Positions 57,058 through 64,000 of a DNA stretch of 64,000 bases are shown piece by piece. How positions within the stretch are numbered: the stretch's first letter is position 1; the number at the start of each line of letters is the position of its first letter. The DNA is from Lacunisphaera sp. (GTDB taxonomy: Bacteria; Verrucomicrobiota; Verrucomicrobiia; Opitutales; Opitutaceae), in NCBI GenBank assembly GCA_009695095.1, contig SIBQ01000009.1, forward strand, positions 1-64,000, in the 5' to 3' direction. Below the pieces are notes generated by a model. The model was not told the origin of the DNA. It searched no databases and saw only the letters and a list, made by a program, of their open reading frames with translations. The translations under genes and the position numbers were made by a program.

Positions 57058-57954
57058 TTGTCCACCCGTTCCCAATTACTCGCGCTTACTGACGAGCTCC
57101 GGCGCCTTAAGGCCGGGGGACATAGAGTCGTGACGGTCACGGACGAGGGCCTGGGACAGCTGCGCGCGGCCGTGAACGCCAGCCTAGCTGAATCGACCGA
57201 ACCTCCCACCGCCGAACCAGCCGCCCTGACAGTTTCACCGGTGGCACGGCGGGCCGCGGTGCCGGGCATGGCAATCGCCCCGATTCCGGGGGAGCCACCG
57301 GAGGTCATATTGCCGGAGGGTGACAGAGCCACGCGCTGGGCCGCGTTGCGCGATCTTGTCTTAAATCATCCGGTTTGCCAGGCCCATGTTCGTCCGGGCA
57401 AAAAGATAGTGCTGGGGGTCGGCAGCTTGCACGCGCAGATTTTCTTTTGCGGCGAAGCGCCCGGGGCGGACGAGGAGGTGCAGGGCGAACCTTTCGTCGG
57501 CGCGGCTGGCCAGTTGCTTACGCGGATGATCCAGGGGATGGGGCTGAAACGGGAGCAAGTCTACATCGGCAACATCATGAACTGGCGCCCGGAGATGGTG
57601 GCCGGTGCCGGCGGTGTGCAGGTGGACAACCGCCCGCCCACGCCGGAGGAAATGAATTTCTGCCTGCCGTTCCTGCGCGCACAATTGCAGATTGTGCAGC
57701 CTCAGGTCATCGTTGCGCTCGGCAAGACGGCGGCGGAGGGCCTGCTCGGGCCGGGCACTTTCAAGGCCGTGGGGGATGTCCGGGGCCGCTGGCACACGTT
57801 TGCCGGTGTGCCCCTGATGGTGTCCTACCACCCGTCCTACATTCTCCGGAGCCAGAGCAACAGTTCCAAGCGCGCCATCTGGGAAGACCTGCTGAAGGTG
57901 ATGGAACGGGTCACATTGCCGATCTCGGAAAAGCAGCGCAATTATTTCCACTGA
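57058..57954 (+). CDS. Family-4-like uracil-DNA glycosylase with altered Fe-S site
   Basis: Removes uracil from DNA. The 298 residues have a non-conserved lead of about 90 residues, then the glycosylase core: GEAPGADEEVQGEPFVGAAG near 132-151, NIMNWRP near 172-178 and the late SYHPSYILRS. Family 4 enzymes hold a 4Fe-4S cluster with four Cys. Here the first CxxC reads CQAH (Cys107, His110), the third Cys in the usual KCRPP is Trp177, and only Cys202 of the last position is kept. The cluster is probably absent, unless unusual ligands are used. Start TTG 57058, 6 bases after ribE. Confidence 0.82.
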   Translation: MSTRSQLLALTDELRRLKAGGHRVVTVTDEGLGQLRAAVNASLAESTEPPTAEPAALTVSPVARRAAVPGMAIAPIPGEPPEVILPEGDRATRWAALRDLVLNHPVCQAHVRPGKKIVLGVGSLHAQIFFCGEAPGADEEVQGEPFVGAAGQLLTRMIQGMGLKREQVYIGNIMNWRPEMVAGAGGVQVDNRPPTPEEMNFCLPFLRAQLQIVQPQVIVALGKTAAEGLLGPGTFKAVGDVRGRWHTFAGVPLMVSYHPSYILRSQSNSSKRAIWEDLLKVMERVTLPISEKQRNYFH

Positions 57955-57956
57955 GC

Positions 57957-58563
57957 CTACTGGACGTTGCCGTAGGCGCTGAGGACGATATTCTGTCCGG
58001 ATTTCGCCCGGCCAAAGATGCGGATGGCGGCGCTGGCAAGCTGCGCCGTGCTGCGGGGCAGGAGGTGGAGGCGATAGTGCCGGCCGGCTTCGACGGTTTC
58101 GAGGCGGGTGGCAAAGGCATTGTTCGTGGACTGGGACTCAGAGAGGGCGATCTCCAGTCCCGGCACCGGCTTGAGGTCGATGGATTTCTCTTCCGCCGGT
58201 CCATTGAGTTGCCAGACGATACTGCGCGGAGTGATGGTTACGATTTCCGGAACTTCGATCCGCACCAGCAGGCGCACCGGGAGCGCCCCATCATCGGTCA
58301 AGACAGTGATGACGCCGGCGGCACCCGGGGCATAAACCTTCTGGTCGGCGGTGGCAGCGAGGCAGTCGCAATTGGTCTTCAGTTCCAGAATGGTGACCGG
58401 CTTGAGGCCGCGGTTGGCGAACGCAAAGACCACATCCTGCGTGCTCTGAAAAGGGGGTGGTGGTAAGGGTGGTGGTCTGCGTATTCCAGTCCAGGGCAGG
58501 GGTGGGCAACGCCAGCGAGAGTGCGGTGAGCACGGCAAACAGTCGCTGGCGTACCTGGTGCAT
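57957..58563 (-). pseudogene. DUF1573 protein, one frameshift
   Basis: Secreted protein of the DUF1573 type common in Verrucomicrobia and Bacteroidetes. From ATG 58563 a signal peptide (MHQVRQRLFAVLTALSLALP) leads to LDWNTQTTTLTTTPF, then a one-base shift in the CCCCCTTTT run near 58449-58457 moves the frame before VVFAFANRGLKPVTILELKT and NCDCLAA, the family signature. The rest continues to GQNIVLSAYGNVQ. It is convergent with the glycosylase gene. Either a real frameshift or a homopolymer read error. Confidence 0.75.
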
Positions 58564-58587
58564 GCGGGTGGGAAAGAACCGCGCGGA

Positions 58588-58941
58588 TTATGCGCCTTGG
58601 TCGATCTGCTTCAGCGCCGCGGCAACGAGCGCGTAATGCTCCGTCACCCCGCCCAAGGCGGCGGCCGCGGCCGCCAGATCATCGGCTTTGCCATGCGCTT
58701 CGATCTCTTGGGCAAGCTTGACGGCACCGAAGTTTCCGGAGCTGCCTTTGATGGTGTGGGCGGCGCGGATGACCCTCACCATGTCCTGACGCGCCAGGGC
58801 CTCCTGCAGTTCGACTAATTGCTTCGGCGTATCCTCCAGATAGATGGCAATCAGTTCGTGCAGGATGGTCGAGCCCGCCTCCGGGCTGAGGCTGCGCAGT
58901 GCCTCAATCGCTTGGGGATTCAGTATCTCATTGTTTGATAT
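58588..58941 (-). CDS. Hpt-domain phosphotransfer protein
   Basis: Histidine phosphotransfer protein for a multi-step phosphorelay. The core motif AAHTIKGSSGNFGAVKLAQE carries the phosphorylatable His. The domain begins at about ILNPQAIEALRSLSPEAG. The position expected for the start (xSNNEILNP) is ATA at 58939-58941; the frame stays open to 59133 but that part is not domain-like. The start is therefore uncertain: a near-cognate ATA, an upstream TTG/CTG, or a lost ATG. No kinase or receiver gene is adjacent. The C-terminus ends in a run of Ala-rich helix (DDLAAAAAALGG). Confidence 0.7.
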   Translation of the reverse strand: MSNNEILNPQAIEALRSLSPEAGSTILHELIAIYLEDTPKQLVELQEALARQDMVRVIRAAHTIKGSSGNFGAVKLAQEIEAHGKADDLAAAAAALGGVTEHYALVAAALKQIDQGA

Positions 58942-59160
58942 GCGGAAATTTGCCAGTCCTAGGGGATATCCTGACACGCAGAATTGGATCTTATGAACCC
59001 AATGGCGATGGAAACCTTTAGCGGGATTACAATTTATAAAGCCCTTTAGGGCACGTGCCGGTGTCACCAGGTGGACACGCTCTATCGAACATATCAGATA
59101 ATCCGGATATGTTGATAATATACTTGCCCACAAGGCCGGCAGGCCCTTGCCTGACGCCTC
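58942..59160 (+). promoter_or_regulatory. Structured leader upstream of metK
   Basis: The 219-base gap between the Hpt gene and metK holds several inverted repeats in metK orientation: GCCC-TTTA-GGGC (59041-59052), GTGTC/GACAC (59061-59078), AACATATC/GATATGTT (59088-59113), and CAGGC-CCTT-GCCTG (59140-59153), which ends 7 bases before the metK ATG and could hide the ribosome site. AT-rich GATAATATACTT (59114-59125) might be a -10 region. I could not match it to a known SAM or SAH riboswitch consensus by eye. Confidence 0.35.
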
Positions 59161-60327
59161 ATGGCAAAATCATTCGTCTTCTCTTCCGAATCAGTTGGTG
59201 AAGGCCACCCGGATAAGGTGGCTGATCTGATTTCAGACAGTGTATTGGACGCATGCCTGGCGCAGGATCGCGCCAGCCGCGTGGCCTGCGAGACCATCGT
59301 CAAATCCAACCTGGTGATTCTCGCCGGCGAGGTGACGACGCGGGCCAAACTCAACTATGAGACCATCGTACGCGCCGCCATTCGCGAGATCGGCTACACC
59401 AACAGCGACGATGTGTTCCACGCCGACGCGGTGTTCATCAATAATTACCTGACCCGCCAGTCACTTGACATCGCCCAGGGCGTCGACGCGAAGAGAGCCA
59501 AGGGCAAGAAGACCGCCGAACAGGGGGCCGGCGACCAGGGCCTGATGTTTGGGTATGCCTGCAATGAGACCCCGGAGCTCATGCCGACTCCCGTCATGTT
59601 TGCCCACCGGCTCGGCCGCCGGCTCACCCAGCTGCGCAAGAGCGGCCAGGCCGACTGGCTGCGCCCTGACGCCAAGTCGCAGGTTTCCATCCGCTACGAG
59701 AACGACCGCCCGGTGGCGGTGGAAAACATCGTCATCTCCACGCAGCACACCACCGACGTGTCCCACCGCCAGATTGAAAGCGTCGTGATCGATCAGGTCA
59801 TCCGGAAGGTCATTCCGGCGCAAATGCTGACAAAGAAAACACAGTTTCTCATCAACCCCACCGGTCGCTTCGTCACCGGCGGTCCTCAGGGCGATTCCGG
59901 CCTGACCGGGCGCAAGATCATTGTCGACACCTACGGCGGCTGGGGCCGCCACGGCGGCGGTGCTTTCTCGGGCAAGGACCCGTCCAAGGTCGATCGCTCC
60001 GCGGCCTACATGTGCCGCTGGGTGGCCAAAAACATCGTGGCTTCCGGCCTGGCTGATCTTGCCGAGCTTCAAGTCGCCTACGCGATCGGCTACCCCAACC
60101 CGGTCAGCGTTTATGTTGACACCATGGGCACGGGCAAGGTTCGCGATGAGAAAATCGTCAGGGCCGTCACCAAGGTCTTCAGCTTCAAGCCCGCCGACAT
60201 CATCCGGCAGCTCAACCTGCTCCGGCCCATTTACCGCTCGACCACCAATTACGGCCACTTCGGCAAGATCGGCCTGCCTTGGGAGCAGACCAACAAGGTC
60301 GCGGCGCTGCGCGCCGCCGTGAAATGA
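59161..60327 (+). CDS. metK: S-adenosylmethionine synthetase
   Basis: Makes SAM from methionine and ATP. The 388 residues match MetK. It begins [20 protein letters not shown], has [20 protein letters not shown] and the phosphate-loop [20 protein letters not shown], and [19 protein letters not shown]. All substrate-binding His, Lys and Asp residues in these motifs are kept. Its stop overlaps the ATG of ahcY (ATGA), so SAM making and SAH removal are coupled. Confidence 0.97.
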   Translation: MAKSFVFSSESVGEGHPDKVADLISDSVLDACLAQDRASRVACETIVKSNLVILAGEVTTRAKLNYETIVRAAIREIGYTNSDDVFHADAVFINNYLTRQSLDIAQGVDAKRAKGKKTAEQGAGDQGLMFGYACNETPELMPTPVMFAHRLGRRLTQLRKSGQADWLRPDAKSQVSIRYENDRPVAVENIVISTQHTTDVSHRQIESVVIDQVIRKVIPAQMLTKKTQFLINPTGRFVTGGPQGDSGLTGRKIIVDTYGGWGRHGGGAFSGKDPSKVDRSAAYMCRWVAKNIVASGLADLAELQVAYAIGYPNPVSVYVDTMGTGKVRDEKIVRAVTKVFSFKPADIIRQLNLLRPIYRSTTNYGHFGKIGLPWEQTNKVAALRAAVK

Positions 60328-61778
60328 TTGCCGCCACGCTCCAACCCCTCATCGCCATGGCCACCACCATCACCAAAGCCGCCGAACATCGGGTCAAGGA
60401 CCTCACCCTCGCTGATTGGGGCCGCAAGGAAATCGCCATTGCCGAGCATGAGATGCCCGGCCTGATCGCCGTCCGCAGGAAATTCGGCCCGGCCAAGCCG
60501 CTCAAGGATGTCCGGATCACCGGCTCGCTGCACATGACGATCCAGACTGCGGTGTTGATCGAAACCCTTAAGGAGCTCGGGGCCGACGTGCGCTGGGCCT
60601 CGTGCAATATCTTTTCCACCCAGGATCATGCCGCGGCGGCCATCGCCAAATCCGGCACGCCCGTCTTCGCCTGGAAAGGTGAGACCCTCGAGGAATACTG
60701 GGATCTGACCCTTAAGGCCATCGCGTTCCCTGGCGGCAAGGGCCCGCAACTCGTTGTCGACGACGGTGGCGACGTCACGCTCCTCATCCACAGGGGCTGT
60801 GAGCTCGAGGAGGGTAGTGACTGGGTCAACACGGCCTCCGGCTCCCAGGAAGAGCAGGTCATCAAGAACGTCCTTATGCGCGCCCACAAGGAAGACCCGC
60901 TCCGCTGGACCACAATTGCCAGGGAATGGCGCGGCGTTTCCGAGGAGACGACCACCGGCGTGCATCGCCTCTACCAGATGCTGGAGAAGGGCAAGCTCCG
61001 CGTTCCCGCCATCAACGTCAACGACTCGGTCACCAAGTCGAAGTTCGACAACCTCTACGGCTGCCGCGAGTCACTCGCGGACGGCCTCAAGCGGGCCACC
61101 GACGTCATGATCGCCGGCAAGGTCGCATGTGTGTGCGGTTATGGCGATGTCGGTAAGGGCTCGGCGCATTCCCTGAAAGGCTTTGGGGCGCGGGTCGTGG
61201 TCACCGAGATCGACCCCATCAACGCCCTGCAGGCGGCGATGGAGGGCTTCGAGGTCAACACCATCGAGTCCACGCTCGGCACGGCCGACATCTACGTCAC
61301 TACGACGGGCAACAAGGACATCATCACGCTCGAGCACATGCGGGCGATGAAAGACCAGGCCATCGTCTGCAACATCGGCCACTTCGACAACGAGATTCAG
61401 GTCAATAAACTCAACACGTCCGACGCCAAGCGGGTCACCGTGAAGCCGCAATACGACCAGTATACGTTTCCCAAGGGCAACACCATCTACTTGCTCGCTG
61501 AAGGCCGCCTCGTGAACCTCGGTTGCGCCACCGGCCATCCCTCGTTCGTCATGTCGAACAGCTTCACCAACCAGACGCTTGCGCAGCTCGATCTCTGGAA
61601 GAACCGCGACACCTACAAGGTCGGTGTCTACCGTTTGCCGAAGCACTTGGACGAGGAGGTCGCGCGCCTCCACCTCGAGAAGATCGGCGCCAAGCTCACC
61701 AAGCTGACCAAGGCGCAGTCCGAATATCTTGGTGTTCCGGTCGAGGGGCCCTACAAGCCCGAGCATTACCGCTATTGA
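60324..61778 (+). CDS. ahcY: Adenosylhomocysteinase
   Basis: Splits S-adenosylhomocysteine, the by-product of methylation, to homocysteine and adenosine using bound NAD. The 484 residues show [34 protein letters not shown], the NAD loop [20 protein letters not shown] and the C-terminal KPEHYRY. ATG 60324 overlaps the metK stop; ATG 60357 ([16 protein letters not shown]) is an alternative closer to the usual family start. The stop codon lies inside the stem of a 15-base-pair hairpin. Confidence 0.95.
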   Translation: MIAATLQPLIAMATTITKAAEHRVKDLTLADWGRKEIAIAEHEMPGLIAVRRKFGPAKPLKDVRITGSLHMTIQTAVLIETLKELGADVRWASCNIFSTQDHAAAAIAKSGTPVFAWKGETLEEYWDLTLKAIAFPGGKGPQLVVDDGGDVTLLIHRGCELEEGSDWVNTASGSQEEQVIKNVLMRAHKEDPLRWTTIAREWRGVSEETTTGVHRLYQMLEKGKLRVPAINVNDSVTKSKFDNLYGCRESLADGLKRATDVMIAGKVACVCGYGDVGKGSAHSLKGFGARVVVTEIDPINALQAAMEGFEVNTIESTLGTADIYVTTTGNKDIITLEHMRAMKDQAIVCNIGHFDNEIQVNKLNTSDAKRVTVKPQYDQYTFPKGNTIYLLAEGRLVNLGCATGHPSFVMSNSFTNQTLAQLDLWKNRDTYKVGVYRLPKHLDEEVARLHLEKIGAKLTKLTKAQSEYLGVPVEGPYKPEHYRY

Positions 61779-61866
61779 ACCGGAATCCGGTTCAATAGCG
61801 GCCGGCCCCAAGCCTTGGCGAAGGCTGACCAAGCGCCCGGGCCGTTGATCAGCCTTCGCCAAGGCT
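61769..61866. terminator. Two long perfect hairpins after metK-ahcY
   Basis: First: 15-base stem CCGCTATTGAACCGG (61769-61783), loop AAT, complement 61787-61801; it spans the ahcY stop codon. Second: 18-base perfect inverted repeat AGCCTTGGCGAAGGCTGA (61811-61828) and its complement (61849-61866), enclosing 20 GC-rich bases. No T-run follows either. They can act as transcription stop or RNA-stabilising structures for the operon. The second arm wording recurs near 11761 and 62740, so it is also a dispersed repeat. Confidence 0.6.
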
Positions 61867-61891
61867 GCAGCGCAACAAGGTACAACGGCCC

Positions 61892-62707
61892 CTACCGCCC
61901 TGAAACCAAATCGTAATTCTCCTTTCGCCGCACTACCCGGAGCTTGGTGTCAAAGAGTTTGGAGAGTGCCGAAGAGGTGAGGATTTGCGCCTTGGGGCCG
62001 TCGGCCGCGATGCGACCGTTTTTCAGCAGGATGACCCGCTCAATTTCGGGGATCAGGTCGGACAGGTGATGCGTCACGAGGATCAGGCTCTTGCCCGCTC
62101 GCGCCAGCTTGCGCAACACGTGGCGGAATTCTCCCACGGCGCCGGGGTCGAGGCTGTTCGTCGGCTCGTCCAGGATCAAAGCCTCGGGATCGTGCACCAG
62201 GGCACGGCCGATAAGGGCGCGGCGCTGCTCGCCCGAGGACATGGCGGACAGCGGGCGTGAGGCTAGATAACTGATTTCCAGAAAGCGCAGCAGGGAGCGG
62301 GCGCGGCGTTCCTGAGCGGAAGTCACGCGGTGGTGCGGCCACAGCCCGAGGCTGTTGAAGAAACCCGAAAGCACCATCTCGCGGGCGGTGACTTGCCGGG
62401 CCAGCACTTCGTGTGAGAGATTCTGGAGCAGATCGAGGTTCACGATGCCGATCCGCTGGCGCACGTCCTCCAGCGACCAAAGTTCCAAGCCGAACAGGCG
62501 AAAGCGGGCTCCCTTGATGCCGGCGTGCGGATACAGTTCACACGTCATCAGTTTGACGAGGGTGGACTTGCCGGAGCCGTTCGGACCAAGGATGGCGATG
62601 TGTTCGCCGGCGCGCACCTGCAGATTGAAGCCGCGCAGCACGCGCTTTTCCCCGCGCGTGACGGTGATGTTCTGGAAATCTAAGAGGAGTGGAGAAGAGG
62701 ATGGCAC
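61892..62707 (-). CDS. ABC transporter ATP-binding protein
   Basis: A 271-residue single-domain ABC ATPase: Walker A ILGPNGSGKSTLVKLMT, signature AMSSGEQRRALIGRAL (variant of LSGGQ), Walker B ALILDEPTNSLDPG and H-loop LVTHHLSDLIPEI. The long spacing between Walker A and signature resembles the ModF/YlmA branch. No permease or binding protein is adjacent, so it may act with a permease elsewhere or as a non-transport ATPase. It starts at ATG 62707. Confidence 0.85.
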   Translation of the reverse strand: MPSSSPLLLDFQNITVTRGEKRVLRGFNLQVRAGEHIAILGPNGSGKSTLVKLMTCELYPHAGIKGARFRLFGLELWSLEDVRQRIGIVNLDLLQNLSHEVLARQVTAREMVLSGFFNSLGLWPHHRVTSAQERRARSLLRFLEISYLASRPLSAMSSGEQRRALIGRALVHDPEALILDEPTNSLDPGAVGEFRHVLRKLARAGKSLILVTHHLSDLIPEIERVILLKNGRIAADGPKAQILTSSALSKLFDTKLRVVRRKENYDLVSGR

Positions 62708-63263
62708 CGGCGAAATAAGTTCGAGAATGAAGGCTACCCATCGCCAAGGCTACGGATGACACCTTGCTTTCCACTTTGGAAAGAAAAGTGACGGGAGAGG
62801 TGAATACGAAACTGATGGAGCCATTATTCAACATGATTCCGTAACTGACATAACGCAGCATGAAATACGTTTCCGCTCTGGAAAACGGGAATGCTGCGTA
62901 GCGGCCCCAGAAAAGCGGGGCGAGCGGAAGCGAACTAAAATGAAAACAAACTCGCAGGACTCTGGTCGGACTGTTTTTGGCGAATTTTGCGAATAGGTGG
63001 CGGAGGGGGGCGCATTTTGCCCCGGACAAACTTTTAATCCAACTGGCAGTGACTCATATTATATTGGTACAAAGCCGGTCCAACGAGCCAGCTAGCCGCA
63101 TCGTCGGAGCTACAGACGTTCCGTGACCTTCCTTTCGCTGGTCAATTCTGCCATTGGTCGGCCGCGACCTTACAAAAAGCTGACGCACATGAGTTTTGAT
63201 TTCGCAAAGTTAAGTTTGACCCGTGCAGCCTCTTCTGGGGCAGAATCTCACTGGCGACATGGA
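62708..63263. other. 556-base gap without a supported gene
   Basis: No reading frame here looks coding on either strand. The part next to the ABC gene holds CATCGCCAAGGCTACGG (near 62737-62753), a copy of the AGCCTTGGCG wording found after ahcY. A small inverted repeat GCCCC/GGGGC lies near 62913-62930. An AT-rich stretch with TATTATATTGG near 63056-63066 may be a promoter. The rest has mixed composition with no clear signal. Confidence 0.4.
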
Positions 63264-64000
63264 CTACTCGAAATCCAGCGTGACGGAGCGGAGCACGGGC
63301 AGGCCGCCGCCAGGATTGTCGAGTGTGGCACGGAATTGAACCCACGAGCCGCGCAACGGGAGACGGGCGGCCTCAGCGGGGGCAGTAAAATCTGACCCGG
63401 AACCTTTCGGGCCTTCCCAAACCGCTTTTGCCAGCGCTTCCGCAGTGGCGGCAGAGCGCACCTGGAATCGGATCGCGGTGCCGGGCGGGGTGTCGGCGGT
63501 CCAGTGGATGGCGCGCAACTCGCGGGCAGGGGGAAACTCCTTCATCGGTGAAAGATAGCTGTAAGTGTTGCGGCGGTCGTAGATGTTACCCATGACGGCA
63601 ACCGTCAGCAGGTGCGGGCCCCTGTCCGGCAGGCTCAGTCGGCGTTCTGATGAAAACCCCTGCGGACCGCCCCGGTAGAGATAGGAGTCAGTGACGTGTT
63701 TACCGTCCTTCTGGTGAATGGTAAAGAGCAGGTCGAGCCAGCCGTTTGCATTGAAATCCGCGATCATGACTCCGGAGGCTGAATAGGTCTCCAGACGCGT
63801 CACGTTTTTCGGATCGAAGCCGTTCGGCCCCTGCCAGTATATGTAAGAAGGAATATCTCGTCGGCTGCCGCCGTGGTAGGAGGTGATTACTATGGCGAGA
63901 CGACCGTCGTTTTTCAGATCTGCCACGGCGACGTCTTCCGCGCCGACGGCGGGCAGGACGGTGCGGCGATCCACACTGTAGCCGGCGGCGGAGCCCCAGT
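63264..64000 (-). CDS. FG-GAP/VCBS repeat protein, C-terminal part
   Basis: The gene enters from the right edge, so its start is not seen. At least 245 residues are present. FG-GAP type repeats with calcium-binding loops are visible (VAVADLKNDGRLAIVIT, VMIADFNANGWLDLLFT), each followed by a YWQGPNGF- or YRGGPQGF-like turn, as in beta-propeller surface proteins. The last 90 residues form a different beta-rich domain (AIHWTADTPPGTAIRFQVRS) ending in LPVLRSVTLDFE. Probably secreted or surface-exposed; ligand unknown. Confidence 0.8.
   Translation of the reverse strand, partial: WGSAAGYSVDRRTVLPAVGAEDVAVADLKNDGRLAIVITSYHGGSRRDIPSYIYWQGPNGFDPKNVTRLETYSASGVMIADFNANGWLDLLFTIHQKDGKHVTDSYLYRGGPQGFSSERRLSLPDRGPHLLTVAVMGNIYDRRNTYSYLSPMKEFPPARELRAIHWTADTPPGTAIRFQVRSAATAEALAKAVWEGPKGSGSDFTAPAEAARLPLRGSWVQFRATLDNPGGGLPVLRSVTLDFE

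Noticed and set aside
58942-59160. Known SAM-II, SAM-III or SAH riboswitch before metK
   Set aside because: I could not align the conserved core of any of these by eye; kept only as an unnamed structured leader.
62538-63029. 163-residue minus-strand frame upstream of the ABC gene
   Set aside because: It partly overlaps the ABC gene in another frame, crosses a repeat motif and shows no domain.

Overview
This 64 kb window is high-GC, gene-dense chromosome from a Gram-negative-type bacterium, most likely a verrucomicrobium near Opitutaceae. I infer this from a combination of traits, not from any database search: a fused SecD-SecF, FabV as enoyl-ACP reductase, a McsA-McsB-ClpC operon, LpxI of lipid A synthesis, a short HPF, a Verrucomicrobia-style pseudopilin and an exosortase/EpsI relic. 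Many starts lack a clear Shine-Dalgarno sequence, and GTG and TTG starts occur.

Layout. 1-7.4 kb: phosphoenolpyruvate carboxylase, a frameshifted secreted TPR protein, arginine decarboxylase, and divergent yajC. 7.4-11.7 kb: secDF and recJ. 11.7-16.3 kb: a dispersed repeat, tRNA-Arg(ACG), a decayed CitE-like/MaoC/MaoC cluster with three in-frame TAG codons, an intact hutI and a half hutH. 16.3-21.9 kb: hpf with a textbook terminator, an RluA-type pseudouridine synthase, gltX, a K+ channel with an in-frame TGA, and glnS. 22.1-26.2 kb: an overlapping molybdenum-enzyme operon (YdeP-like oxidoreductase, fdhD, MOSC protein, mobA). 26.2-28.4 kb: a gene remnant, a pseudopilin and ilvE. 28.6-32.8 kb: mcsA-mcsB-clpC, a phosphoarginine-directed proteolysis module. 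32.9-36.7 kb: an AT-rich FISUMP-domain pseudogene, a transglutaminase-like protein with a displaced C-terminus, and exbB-exbD. 36.8-39.2 kb: an SDR enzyme, dtd and fabV. 39.3-45.1 kb: an RskA-like domain protein with a 30-residue membrane peptide, a broken exosortase, a redoxin stub, a frameshifted YbjN-like gene, a DapF-like epimerase without catalytic cysteines, a response-regulator stub and a conserved gene with three frameshifts. 45.3-50.4 kb: sppA, sufT-like, dus, a DUF151 protein and lpxI. 50.4-51.1 kb: an in-frame FecR/tyrosine-kinase deletion chimera. 51.1-58 kb: leuS, divergent from htrA, then a pseudo-HtrA, ribE and a family-4-like uracil-DNA glycosylase. 58-64 kb: a frameshifted DUF1573 gene, an Hpt protein, metK-ahcY with a structured leader, an ABC ATPase, and the end of an FG-GAP protein running off the window.

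The strongest overall pattern is contrast. About thirty housekeeping genes read through cleanly, while most accessory genes carry stops, single-base frameshifts, truncations or deletion joints. Three separate scars (exosortase/redoxin, FecR/kinase, hutH) and several short palindromic repeats point to ongoing loss of envelope, exopolysaccharide and histidine-degradation functions. Assembly error in an environmental genome is the main alternative. I saw no transposase, CRISPR array, prophage or replication origin.
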